64,000 bases of DNA from Tubulanus polymorphus. Lineage: Eukaryota > Nemertea > Palaeonemertea > Tubulaniformes > Tubulanidae. Positions 48,921 through 62,122 of this stretch are shown piece after piece. Each line of letters starts with the position of its first letter. Position 1 is the first letter of the stretch. The DNA lies in contig NC_134026.1 of NCBI RefSeq assembly GCF_964204645.1, forward strand, positions 12,858,450-12,922,449. Reading direction: 5' to 3'. The translations under genes and the position numbers were made by a program. The notes below the pieces were generated by a model. That model searched no databases and was not told the DNA's origin. It saw nothing but the letters and a program-made list of their open reading frames with translations.

Positions 48921-51900
48921 ACTTATGTACCAAGTTTAGGGGAAATCGAGAATAACGAAGATACAGTATTTTTACCATTCCCTAGTGGCAGTTGAATGAA
49001 CTAATTTTGGCGGTTTGCGTACTATACTTATGTATATGCACTCACACCAGGTTTTTGTTTATGTCTATCATAAAATGACTGAATTACACGTAAGGAAACG
49101 GATGAAAGAATGAGTTTTCGAAATGTACGCACACATGCGTATTGTTTGCATACTGTTTGAATCGGGCTTAAATTTCGATGTTTAGAGGCTCACAGTGAGT
49201 AAACAGTTGAGTTCTAATTAATATTATACACAGTATTTGTCAATGCAGCGTAGTACTTGTGATACCGAATGGTTTCACCGACAGTGAAAGTAAGTTGCAG
49301 TTGTTTATATCCCTTCAGTAAGATCCAGTGTGAAAAAGAATATAATAATAATAATAATAATCGCAGGAATACAATAGGTTTCTGCGTAGGCAGCAGAAAC
49401 CCTAATAATAATAATAATAAAGCTATAAATATAGCTGCAAAAAAATATAAATAAATATAGCTGCAAAGCAGCGATAACGGGTTTCTGCCTTGCTGGATAC
49501 ACGTCGTACAAGGGTGCGTGCAAACTTTTCACCGAAAGCAGTTCACAACGTTCCCCTTTTCAAAGGAGCGCCACCTAGGGGTCAACTTATGACATGGATA
49601 TGTTGACCCACAAGGGCTACTACGCGCAAAGTACTTATGTACCAAGTTTAGGGGAAATCGAGAATAACGAAGATACAGTATTTTTACCATTCCCTAGTGG
49701 CAGTTGTATGAACTAATTTTGGCGGTTTGCGTACTATACTTATGTATCTGTACTCACACCAGGTTTTTCTTTATGTCTATCATAAAATGACTGAATTACA
49801 CGTAAGGAAACGGATGTTAGAATGAGTTTTCGAAATGTACGCCCCCTAGTGGTTAGAATAGGAACTCATTATGTGAGGGGTTCATTGTATCTCATATCCA
49901 GGTATACGTGTATCACTTTTCATAGAAATCCCTTTATCCGCTTAGTAGATATGAATAAAAATGTATTTCCAGCAAAATGTAGGTGGCGCTCCTAGAGAAC
50001 CATAAGTTACCATACATGAATACAAGTATCTTGAAAAGGGCTACTAACCTCACATCGCAACCACGTTTATATCACCAACAGTTAAGGAGATAGGAGCAAA
50101 AATCGTAGTTTTCACAGTCCCCTGGTGGCAGTTGTATGAACTAATCATGCAGGTTGGCATATTACACACATATATTTGAAATAATACCAAGTTTTGTTAT
50201 TTTCATAATAAACATACCGCATTACATGCGAAAAATGGATGCTGAGATCGATTTTTCAAAATTCAAGCCCCATAGTGGTTAAAATAGGAACTAATCATGT
50301 AAGGGGTTCGTTGCATTTAGTTACCAGGTACATGTGTATCAATTTGTATAGAAATCCATTGATAGCCTTAGTCGATATAGATGAAAATGAGTTTTCCAGC
50401 GTCTTATAGGTGGTGCTACTTGAGAACCATATGAGTTACATAGTTATACCATACAATACAAGCGCCTTGTCATGGGCTACTGGCCACTCGTTGCAACCAC
50501 GATTCTATCTCCAACGGTTAAGGAGCTAGGAGCAAAAATCTCATTAAAAAATTTGGGGGCCCATTTTCGAGCCCGTAGAGCCCAAACGGTTAATCGTAGA
50601 TAGGGCGTGCCATTGACTTTTTTAACCTCCGGGCTGTTATGAACAACTTTCGTGCTCGCCTGAAGCTGAAAAGTCAAAGACAAACAATTTTCTCACACAG
50701 TTACTTTTCGATGTCATAATTTTCAAATGTAAAACACGCCCTGGTGGGTGAACGGGGTCCCAAATCAAAGATCCCTTCGACTTACCTCAAGGTACCTGTG
50801 TTCCGTACATCTCCCGAAAGTTTCTAGTAAATCCGTCAGGGAATATTGTAATGCTAGCAGAAGAATATAGTCATCCAGGCTCTCGCGTATCGATAGCTGC
50901 ATTTATTAGCTCTATCCAGGGAAGTTACTGCAAGGATGCTATTGCTTGTACGTACGTATATGCGGCACAAACAAGGCTATAAAAATTCCTCAGTTGCGTT
51001 CACTCGAGAATGTCATATTTCAACGGCAAAACAATCGACTCGTAGAGTGATAAAAATACTTTTTACTACTGATCTAGAACAGGGCTCTCTATGACTGCAT
51101 ATACGGATACGCACTCAAATACACGTACTGCGGCACTGTGGGAATAAGACACGTAGGCAATACACATACGTAGATGGATACTGTTTGAATCGGGCTTAAA
51201 TTTCGATGTTTAGAGGCTCACAGTGAGTAAACAGTGGCATTCTGATTAATATTATATACAGCATTTGTCAATGCAGCATAGTACTTGTGATACAGAATGG
51301 TTTCGCCGACAGTGAAAGTAAGTTGCATTTGTTTTTATCCTTTCAGTAAGATCCAGTGTGAAAAAGAATATAATAATAATAATAAATATAGCTGCAAAGC
51401 AGCGATAACGGGTTTCTGCCTTGCTGGATACAATGTCGTACAAGGGTGCGTGCAAACATTTCACCGAAAGCAGTTCATAACGTTCCCCTTTTTAAAGGAG
51501 CGCCACCTAGGGGTCAACTTATGACATGGATATGTTGACCCACAAGGGCTACTATGTGCACATTGCAACCTCGATTCTATCGCACACGGTTAAGGACCTA
51601 GGAGCAAAAATCATTGTTTTCAAGGTCCCCTGGTGCCAGTTGTATCAACTAATTATGCAGGATGGCATATTATACATGTCTTTGTACTTATACCAAGTTT
51701 TGTGATTTTCATAATAAACAGACCGCATTAAATGCGAAAAATGGATTCTGAAATCGATTTTTCAAAATTTACGCCCCCTAGTGGTTAAAATGGGAACTAA
51801 TCATATAAGGGGTTCGTTTCGTTTAGTAACCAGGTACATGTGTATCAATTTTTAAAGAAATCCATTACTACCCTTAGTCGATATAGATGAAAATGCGTAT

Positions 51901-53100
51901 TCCAGCGTCTTATAGGTGGCGCTACTGGAGAACCATATGAGTTACATAGTTATACCATACATCAATAAAAGCGTCTTCGCAAGGGCTACTGATCACTCGT
52001 TGCAACCACGGTTCTATCTCCAACGGTTAAGGAGCTAGGAGCAAAAGTCTCATTAAAAAATTTGGGGGCCCATTTTCGAGCCCGTAGAGACAAACGGTTA
52101 ATCGTAGATAGGGCGTGCCATTCACTTTTTTAGCCTCCGAGCTGTTATGAACAACTTTCGTGCTCACCCGAAGCTGAAAAATCAAAGACAAAAAATTTTC
52201 TCACAGTAACTTTTCGATGTCATAATTTTCAAATGTAAAACACGCCCTGGTGGGTGAACGGGGTCCCAAATCAAAGATCCCTTCGACTTACCTCAAGGTA
52301 CCTGTGTTCCGTACATCTCACGAAAGTTTCAAGTAAATCCGTCAAGGAATATTGTAATGCTAGCAGAAGAATAAAGTCATCCAGGCTCTCGCGTATCGAT
52401 AGCTGCATTCATTAGCTCTATCCAGGGAAGTAACTGCAAGGATGCTATTGCTTGTACGTACGTATATGCGGCACAAACAAGGCTATGAAAATTCCTCGGT
52501 TGCCTTCACTCGAGATTGTCCTATTTCAACGGCAAAACAATCGACTCATAGAGTGATAAAAATACTTTTTACTACTGATCTAGAACAGGGCTCTCTATCA
52601 CTGCATATACGGATACGCACTCAAATACACGTACTGCGGTATTGTGGGAATAAGACACGTAGGCAATACACATACGTAGATGGATACTGTTTGAATCGGG
52701 CTTAAATTTCGATGTTTAGAGGCTCACAGTGAGTAAACAGTGGCATTCTGATTAATATTATATACAGTATTTGTCAATGCAGCATAGTACTTGTGATACA
52801 GAATGGTTTCGCCGACAGTGAAAGTAAGTTGCAGTTGTTTTTATCCTTCCAGTAAGATCCAGTGTGAAAAAGAATATAATAATAATAATAATAATAATAA
52901 TCAGCAGGAATACAATAGGGTTTCTGCGAAGGCAGCAGAAACCCTAATAATAATAATCAGCAGGAATACAATAGGGTTTCTGCGAAGGCAGCAGAAACCC
53001 TAAATATAGCTGCAAAGCAGCGATAACGGGTTTCTGCCTTGCTGGATGAGGAGCGCCACCTAGGGGTCAGCTGATAACATGGCTATGTTGATTCACATGG
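48921..53100. repeat. Higher-order tandem repeat array
   Basis: Blocks recur in order: 48921-49129 with 49631-49843; 49150-49360 with 51177-51380 and 52682-52890; and 50500-51180 with 52005-52685, period about 1505 bp. Finer units of roughly 440 bp repeat motifs such as CCCCTAGTGGTTA and TGGCAGTTGTATGAACTAA. (AAT)n runs and GGGTTTCTGC hairpins lie in the joints. No gene is supported; short open frames repeat with the array. Confidence 0.75.
52912..53003. repeat. Two tandem copies of the GGGTTTCTGC hairpin unit
   Basis: AGGGTTTCTGC, then a 7-base loop, then GCAGAAACCCT, occurs at about 52916-52943 and again 57 bases later. A single copy lies near 49375-49402. Confidence 0.8.
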
Positions 53101-53134
53101 GATACTACGCGAAAAGTTCTAATGTACCAAGGTT

Positions 53135-54124
53135 CTATAAAGATTGGTCCAGAAACAGTTTTCTCATTAGATGATTATAATTTATTTATGCATTACAAAG
53201 ATTTATGGTTAACTAAAGAAAATAGAAATAATATGATATTTCAAGGCATCCAATCAGAAAACCAAAATAAATTAAGATCATAAGCTAATAATGCAGTAGT
53301 AACTAATGACGTAGATAATTTGATTAAAAAGATTTATTGAAGCAAATATAGAATTCCATTAGACTTTGAATTGATGAATAATAATGCACATTTATATAAA
53401 TATGCAATTCAAGAAGATATTATATTTGAGATAACATTTGCTCCTGTTAATGAAATTTTAATATCAAGTATAATTAAAGATATGGGTTATAAATTATCGA
53501 ATATATGTTTAGAATATGATACAGTAACCGATGAAAATATTTCAAGTATAATTCAAACACAATACAATCAAGGATTTTCATTATTATATGATTATATTGA
53601 TAAATTTAAAACTGTAACTATTAATGCACATGATGAAATAATTAATGAGAATATTAACTTCCCAAGAAGAAATATCAAAGGTATATTAATATTTTTTTAC
53701 CATTGCAACATATTCTAATGGTGCAATACAAGTTGATAAGTATTATAATCCTGAAATAACAAAGGTAGAAATAACTATCGAAGGTATAGCAAATAAAATA
53801 TTTTGTCAAGGAATGAGAATGATCGATTAGTGGCCAGAAATTAGAAAACATTTTATGAATGGAAAAGTAAAATCATCTGAAAATTGTAATATTAATCAAA
53901 TTGATTATTATACCGGTAATAAATATGCATTATGGTTAGATTTTAGAACAACAGAGGATAATTCATTACATGGTTCTGGAAAAAAACTACAGAATACTAA
54001 AGATTGGATACAATTATTCATGGCAATGAAAAAAGGAAGCTTAAATTTCAAAATGCACATTTATATTATATCTGAAGCGCAATTAAATATTGTAAATTCT
54101 CAATTAGATAGTATTCAATATTAG
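53135..54124 (+). pseudogene. Polinton/Maverick-like major capsid protein pseudogene
   Basis: Plus-strand coding text spans the region in two frames. Frame 1 covers about 53135-53700, with in-frame stops near 53281 and 53337 and an open part at 53371-53718. Frame 2 covers about 53700-54124, with a stop near 53828 and an open part at 53855-54124. The frame change falls at a T7 run near 53690. The end contains LWLDFRTTEDNSLHGSG and YIISEAQLNIVNSQL, which resembles the last part of double-jelly-roll capsid proteins of Polintons and related virus-like elements. The stop at 54122 is followed 30 bases later by the integrase start. Not functional. Confidence 0.5.
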
Positions 54125-54154
54125 AAATATAAAGTTAAAATTAACGATATATAA

Positions 54155-55268
54155 ATGGGCGGTAAAAAAACTCCTAATACTAAAGAACAATATTCAAGAA
54201 ATTTATATTACAACCCTGAGAGTTCGGTTGCTTATTCTTCTGTAAAAAATATATGGCGTCAAGTAAAACAAGATGAATTAGATAAGATAATCCCACAAAA
54301 TTTAGTTAAATATAAAGATATAAATGAATTTATGTTAGAACAACCAACATATACAACACATAAAATAATTGTTAGAAAATATAAAACTCGTAAAACTATG
54401 GTAAGTTATGTAAATCAACAGTGGCAAGGAGATTTAATTGATATGAAAAATGTTAAGAAAGATTGGTGGATATTGAATATAATTGATATTTTTAGTCGTT
54501 ATGTATGGAGCTTCCCACTTTATAGAAAATATGCTGTACAAACATCAAATGTTTTAAGAAAATTTCTTTCGGATGATAAACTAAAACCAAAAAAAATACA
54601 ATTTGATGATGGAAAAGAATTTGATAATTCACTTGTTCATGAACTCTTAGATAATCATAATATTAAATATTTTTCAACAAAATCGGATAAAAAAGCAGCA
54701 GTTGTTGAACGATTTAATACAACATTAAGAACAAGAATGTGGAAATATTTTACAGCAAATAATACTTTTAAATGGATTGATGTTTTACCAAAATTGATAG
54801 AAGGTTATAATAATTCTTATCATTCTTCTATTGGAATGAAACCTATTGATGCTAGAAAACCTGAAAATGCAGAAATTGTTTGGAATAACTTGTATGGGGC
54901 ATTTCTTGTAGATGATTTTGGTGAACCTAAATTTAAAGTTGGTCAAAATGTTAGAATTTCTAAGTATAAAAAGATATTTGACAAAGGATACGATCGAAAT
55001 TTTACTAGGGAAATATATAAAATAAAAAAGGTAATAATAACAAAACCATATGTCTATAAATTATAAGATTTAAATGGTGAAGAAGTTGATGGGTATTTTT
55101 ATGAAGAAGAATTAAGTTTAAATACTGAAAATCTAGAACAAGAATATAAAATTGAAAAAGTATTAAAAACATAAACTATTAAAAGAAAAAAATATTCTTT
55201 AGTAAAATGGGTTGGATGGCCAGATAAATTTAATGAATGGATATTATCAAGTAAAATTAAAAATATAT
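54155..55268 (+). pseudogene. Polinton-type integrase with chromodomain, two in-frame stops
   Basis: An open frame of 303 codons (54155-55066) is a retroviral-like integrase. WQGDLIDM carries the first catalytic Asp at residue 93, IQFDDGKEF the second at 151, and VVERFN the Glu at 185, so D-x57-D-x33-E. After the TAA at 55064 the same frame continues to 55268, with one more stop near 55173, and ends in SLVKWVGWPDKFNEW, a chromodomain. Integrase would join element DNA to the genome; the chromodomain would steer it to chromatin marks. The catalytic core is open, but the chromodomain is cut off. Confidence 0.8.
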
Positions 55269-55270
55269 AA

Positions 55271-57208
<1,938 letters not shown>

Positions 57209-57222
57209 AAGCCCCCCACCAG
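57209..57222 (-). promoter_or_regulatory. gypsy-2 polypurine tract
   Basis: On the minus strand GGTGGGGGGCTT precedes the LTR start TGTAGCGG, where plus-strand DNA synthesis would be primed. Confidence 0.45.
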
Positions 57223-57327
57223 CCCTGAACGTCCTCGTTCAGACGAGGCGACATAACAAAACATACATGTTATACAATATAGAAAACATACAGGTTATAC
57301 AATATATGTGAGGGAAACGACGACAGT

Positions 57328-58221
57328 TCACGATACCAATTTTTGAATCATAGCGCTTTTCATCTCGTCTTGAATTTCGCAAAACTTGCAGGTGAATTTG
57401 TCTCCAGGCAAACCTTCTATTGAAATGACTCCGCCCCAGAGCTCATGACGATGGATAATGCGGAATGGTTTCCGAGGGTCGCTAACAGGTTCCGAAGGCT
57501 CGAGCGGTATCAGTTTGGGATAACTTTGCTTGGTCGCTGGAGCTTCTTCCGGTTGGTGAAGCTCAGGAAAAATTTTAAAAAGAGTGTCGTCGGCCATATC
57601 ATCTAAAGTTAAAATTGGCATGTCGAGCGTATCTACGAGCGGCGGATCTCGCGTGATAATTTTGCGGGCCGGATCTTCTAATGATACATTAACGGTCGCC
57701 TCCGAAACGCAACTTGTCGACGGGTTACAGACAATTTCGTTCGATTCCACGACGGACGGCGGTATGTTCTCACAATCGAGAAACGGCGTTGGTTTCTCAG
57801 CGGTCGACATCGTAGTATCGATATTTTCGGCGATCGCGATGGTCGATTGTAACAGAGGCGGCTTCGACTCTTGATTTTTGATCAAACGGATGAGTCCGGT
57901 ATACTTCTTCTTGTTTGATATGAACATCGCCTCATGTTCTTTTTCGATATGAGTCATAATGACTTCTCGATCCTCCGAGCCGACAGCGCACATCATGCAA
58001 CGATAAAATCGTGCATAAGCATATTTCGATTCGCCGAATCGGTTCTTATACGCCTCGCAGTGTAGGAAGTGTCGTTCCCTCTTGTATTTTCGAGAGAATT
58101 TGTGCTGACAATACCGACAGTACCATTGGCCGTCTTTTCTCGCGCCAGCACGGCGCCCCTTCGATATACACGACAACGTCTGATGATCTACCTTCATACT
58201 ACAATGAAGTAATAAAAACAC
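57328..58221 (-). CDS. gypsy-2 ORF3, zinc-finger protein of unknown function
   Basis: 297 codons, beginning 28 bases after pol, in the position where env is found in other gypsy elements. There is no signal peptide or membrane segment. Residues 35-55 hold C-x2-C-x12-H-x3-C, and residues 75-96 hold C-x2-C-x12-H-x4-H. A further Cys pair lies at 278 and 281 (FTCKFC). The middle (105-240) is low-complexity and acidic. Two fingers suggest nucleic-acid or protein binding, perhaps chromatin targeting. How it is translated (bicistronic, spliced or reinitiated) is unclear. Confidence 0.7.
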   Translation of the reverse strand: MFLLLHCSMKVDHQTLSCISKGRRAGARKDGQWYCRYCQHKFSRKYKRERHFLHCEAYKNRFGESKYAYARFYRCMMCAVGSEDREVIMTHIEKEHEAMFISNKKKYTGLIRLIKNQESKPPLLQSTIAIAENIDTTMSTAEKPTPFLDCENIPPSVVESNEIVCNPSTSCVSEATVNVSLEDPARKIITRDPPLVDTLDMPILTLDDMADDTLFKIFPELHQPEEAPATKQSYPKLIPLEPSEPVSDPRKPFRIIHRHELWGGVISIEGLPGDKFTCKFCEIQDEMKSAMIQKLVS

Positions 58222-58249
58222 AGTTTTTAATTATGCGACATCGGTTTCG

Positions 58250-61200
58250 TCAGTCCCAACCTAAACGTCGTGGTGGGAATACAGGGCGCCCAGTGCGGGT
58301 CTGATAAGGCTGCGACTCTGTAACATCGGGGCCATCTTCAGATAAAAGAGGGTTTACATCACATCGGCTCAACATATAGGTCTTGAGCCTATCACCATGT
58401 ACGCATTTCTCTTTCCCGGAGGGAAGTTTGATGCGGAAAATAACATCGTTAAAGTTTTCTAAGACGTTACACGGGCCTGACCACAAGCACGACAGCTTCT
58501 TAGATTTGCCCGATGGAACAGCAGGGGTGTACAACCAGACAGTAGAACCTATTGGAAACTTCGGTAATTGAGATTTAATGTCGTATTGAATTTTATTTCT
58601 TTTAGCACGTTTAAGAGTTTGGTTGCGGACTTCGTGAAATGACTCGGAAAAACGGTGTTTCATCTCTATGACATATTGACTACTCAAGACAGGAATTTCG
58701 CTGCGAGGGCCGCCAGTGATTACGTCAATGGGTAAGTCTACCTCGCGACCTAACATCAATCGGTTAGGACTGAACCCAGTTGCATCGTGTACGGTAGCCC
58801 TGTATGCCATTGTGACATAGGGCAGATGTTGGTCCCAGTCCCTCTGATTTTCCTCAACTTTGATGGATAAACACATTAGCAACGTCCGATTATAGCGTTC
58901 AATCATTCCGTTTGACTGCGGACGAAACGCTGTGCTCCTGGTCTTGTGTATCTGAAGTAATTCGCAGACTTCTGCCATTAATTTGGACTGAAAATTTCGT
59001 CCCTGGTCTGAGTGTATGATCCTTGGAACGCCGAACCGAGCAACAAATTCGTCTACAAGTTTCCGAGCGCAAGTTATTGCTTCCAGGTTGGGAATTGCAT
59101 ATGCCTCGACCCATTTCGTAAAATAGTCGCCGACTACAAGTACGTATAAGTTTCCATCGTATGTTTCAGGCAATGGACCTAATATGTCCATCGAGACTCT
59201 TTCCATAGGCTGGCCTACGAGGTAATTATTCATGGGTGCCTTCTGTCTATTTGAGGGTTTCTTTGAAGCGCATTTATCGCAGAGTTTACAAAAATTCTTC
59301 ACGTCGTCATGGATACCGTACCAAAAGAAACGGTCGTGTACCAAAAAGAGAGTCTTTTTGACACCGAAATGTCCCCCGACTGAAGATGAGTGGATATGAA
59401 CAAGAACTTGTTTCCTGAACGTCTCAGGTAAGATTAATAAAGTAGAGTCAGGGTAACCCTTTCTTCTCTTGATAATATATATGAGCCCCTCAATCATCTT
59501 CAGATCGTTCCAGTGGGTCCAATAAAATTTGCAGGCAACACCCTGTGAGGAAACTTGGTGCCATTTAGGCCGTTTGTCGTCGTCGACGTGTGTGAGGATC
59601 CACTCCAAGTCTCTCTCTTTCCTTTGTTCTTCTTTCATATTTTCGAGTGACCACTCAGTCGACGGTAAGAACTCGCTGTAGGAATAAGGCATGTCGTTGT
59701 GAATTGTCATTTTCTTAACTACTCGATTCCTTACAGATGCTGGTGTTTGTTTTTCAGAACAGATTCCATCGATCCTCTCGCACTGACGACAGGGCATGCG
59801 CGATAGAGCATCCGCGTTACCATGGCTTCGACCCGGTCGGTGTATGATGTCGAACTGATATACACTCAATAGAGATATCCAGCGAGCTACTTGTCCTTCG
59901 GGTTCTTTGAACGACATAAGCCATCTCAAGGACGAATGGTCGGTCCGGATAGTGAATTTCTTGTCAGCGAGGTAATATTTGAACTGTTTTACAAAGGCTA
60001 CGACAGCTAAAAGCTCTCTGCGGGTTACGCAATAGTTCCTCTCGGCCTTTGTCAAACAACGACTGGCACAGGCGATAATTCTTTCTTTTCCCTCTTGGAC
60101 CTGGCTAACGACGCCTCCGATCGAAAATGCAGATGCATCGGTGTCAAGAATAAAAGGTAAACTTGGATCGGGGAAAGCCAGAACTGGTGAGTGGGTCAAA
60201 ATCGACTTCAGCTCGCGGAAAGCTTCTTCGCATTGAGCATCCCATTTGAATTCTCTCCCCTTTTCCGTCAGACGATGAAGCGGTTTTGCAGTTTCAGCAA
60301 ACCCTTGACAAAACGACCGATAATACGATGCTAAACCGAGGAAAGATCGAGTCTCTGTAACATTCTTAGGAGTGGGCCAATTCTGGATTATTTCGATTTT
60401 GTTTTCCGAACATGATATGCCATCAGCGGATATGTGGTGCCCAAGAAAATGGACTGATGTTCTAAACAGCTCACATTTCTTAGGTTTTAATTTTAGGTTC
60501 GCCTGTCGCAGACGATTGAAGACAGTACGCAGGTTGGTCATCATCCCAAGGAAACTGCCCGCATGAACAATAACGTCGTCCAGGTAAACTAAAGCAATTT
60601 CCGGAATAAGACTTCTGAATACCTTTTCCATCAGCCTTTGAAATGTAGCACCACTATTCTTCAAGCCCATGGGCATCTTACGGAATTGATATAGGCCTTT
60701 CCCGCCCACAACGAAAGCTGTCTTTTCCTTAGAGTCTTCGTGAACCTTCACCTGCCAGTACCCTGATGCTAAATCGAGGGTACTGAGGTACTTCACGTCA
60801 GCTAGCGATCTGATAGTGTCGTTAATAAGGGGTAAAGGATAGCTATCTGCCTTGGTTAAAGCATTGACATCACGATAATCTAAACACAGTCGAATACTAT
60901 TATCTGGCTTACGAACCACAACAATACTGCTGCACCATGGACTATCAGATTCTTCAATTACGTGTGCTTTCAGCATGTCATCGACTAACTTATTAACTTC
61001 TTCTTGTGTTGCAAGGGGCAACCGCCGAAAGCGTTGTTTTGTCGGAACAGCGTTACCTACGTTGATGACGTGAGAAGTCTCCGAGGCTTCTCCAAGATCT
61101 AGGCTGGAGGAGGCGAAAACATCCGAATATTCAGATAATAGGTGTTTCACATCTCGACATTCTTCGGCGGACAGACCTTCACAACTCCGGTGGTACAAAT

Positions 61201-62122
61201 CTCTCAGAAATTCAGGTAATTGGTCATTCGACTTCGACGCATCTGATGTATTAGTTTCCGTATATATTTTCGAAATTTGTCCAATTACCCCTAAGGGTGT
61301 CCCCTTATGGATAATCTTCGGATGCGAACTAAGGTTCACCATTCGAACAGGAATACGACTACTATTTATATTTACAACCTCTTTGGCGACCAGTACTTCC
61401 GGTCCTAGCCTCCAGTTGTTACTAGATTCTATTAAACCCCATTGTCCAGGTGGTAATGTCGTCTTTACGTGACCCGACACCATGACTTCAGAATTCGGAG
61501 GTAAGACTATTTTCTCATCGTTACGTACATAGGCAGAATTCCGTTCGAGCTGGCCCGTCGGAATAGAAAAAGCTTGATTCCCTCGGCATGTCACAGTGCC
61601 GGTACCCGGATGGATATGGCAGTCATATGCGGTAAGGAAATCCATCCCTAGAATAGCATCATCTGTGATGTCAGCGACTATCACGTCCCACATTATATCA
61701 GAAGAAAAGAGACCTAACGGAACTCTAGCCGTCCCTGCGACATCCAGGGGGCTATTATCAGCAGTATATAAATTATACTTTGTCTTCTTCAAGGTGAGTT
61801 TCTTCTTTAGATTGATTTCAGAAAATAATTTCTTACTCCACACTGTGAAGTGGGCGCCCGTATCTACTAAATACTTTGTGTCACGACCGAGAATTCTTGC
61901 AGATAAATGTATAGTTTCAGGTAAGATGTTCTCATATGAAAGAACCTTGATCTTTCCTGACTGATTAGATTTGATAGGTAGGTGAGGATGTGTCTGTCCG
62001 GGTGTTACCCCTTCCCTCTCAGGAGTAACAGCATCTAGTTTCCCTGCTTCTTCGCGTAATTCGGCTTGGGTTGTTCCCACGGTCTGTTGGGAGCCTGTCT
62101 TCGACCTCCGAGGAGGGGACAA
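58250..62122 (-). CDS. pol: gypsy-2 Pol polyprotein
   Basis: Open frame of 1,290 codons, probably expressed as Gag-Pol. In order: aspartic protease with LVDTGAH at residues 85-91; reverse transcriptase with YLDD at 513-516; RNase H with ILDTDAS near 658-664, TDHSSL at 727-732 and NADALSR near 769-775; integrase zinc finger (His near 909-918; CKLCDKC at 945-951); integrase core with D979, D1039 and E1075 (D-x59-D-x35-E); C-terminal GPC variant of the GPY/F box near 1216-1218. It lacks frame breaks. The N-terminal 30 residues overlap gag, and the true entry is the -1 shift rather than the ATG at 62122. Confidence 0.95.
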   Translation of the reverse strand: MSPPRRSKTGSQQTVGTTQAELREEAGKLDAVTPEREGVTPGQTHPHLPIKSNQSGKIKVLSYENILPETIHLSARILGRDTKYLVDTGAHFTVWSKKLFSEINLKKKLTLKKTKYNLYTADNSPLDVAGTARVPLGLFSSDIMWDVIVADITDDAILGMDFLTAYDCHIHPGTGTVTCRGNQAFSIPTGQLERNSAYVRNDEKIVLPPNSEVMVSGHVKTTLPPGQWGLIESSNNWRLGPEVLVAKEVVNINSSRIPVRMVNLSSHPKIIHKGTPLGVIGQISKIYTETNTSDASKSNDQLPEFLRDLYHRSCEGLSAEECRDVKHLLSEYSDVFASSSLDLGEASETSHVINVGNAVPTKQRFRRLPLATQEEVNKLVDDMLKAHVIEESDSPWCSSIVVVRKPDNSIRLCLDYRDVNALTKADSYPLPLINDTIRSLADVKYLSTLDLASGYWQVKVHEDSKEKTAFVVGGKGLYQFRKMPMGLKNSGATFQRLMEKVFRSLIPEIALVYLDDVIVHAGSFLGMMTNLRTVFNRLRQANLKLKPKKCELFRTSVHFLGHHISADGISCSENKIEIIQNWPTPKNVTETRSFLGLASYYRSFCQGFAETAKPLHRLTEKGREFKWDAQCEEAFRELKSILTHSPVLAFPDPSLPFILDTDASAFSIGGVVSQVQEGKERIIACASRCLTKAERNYCVTRRELLAVVAFVKQFKYYLADKKFTIRTDHSSLRWLMSFKEPEGQVARWISLLSVYQFDIIHRPGRSHGNADALSRMPCRQCERIDGICSEKQTPASVRNRVVKKMTIHNDMPYSYSEFLPSTEWSLENMKEEQRKERDLEWILTHVDDDKRPKWHQVSSQGVACKFYWTHWNDLKMIEGLIYIIKRRKGYPDSTLLILPETFRKQVLVHIHSSSVGGHFGVKKTLFLVHDRFFWYGIHDDVKNFCKLCDKCASKKPSNRQKAPMNNYLVGQPMERVSMDILGPLPETYDGNLYVLVVGDYFTKWVEAYAIPNLEAITCARKLVDEFVARFGVPRIIHSDQGRNFQSKLMAEVCELLQIHKTRSTAFRPQSNGMIERYNRTLLMCLSIKVEENQRDWDQHLPYVTMAYRATVHDATGFSPNRLMLGREVDLPIDVITGGPRSEIPVLSSQYVIEMKHRFSESFHEVRNQTLKRAKRNKIQYDIKSQLPKFPIGSTVWLYTPAVPSGKSKKLSCLWSGPCNVLENFNDVIFRIKLPSGKEKCVHGDRLKTYMLSRCDVNPLLSEDGPDVTESQPYQTRTGRPVFPPRRLGWD

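Noticed and set aside
53281-55175. Alternative genetic code to explain stops in the Polinton genes
   Set aside because: All three stop codons occur, and a frameshift is also present; ordinary decay is simpler.
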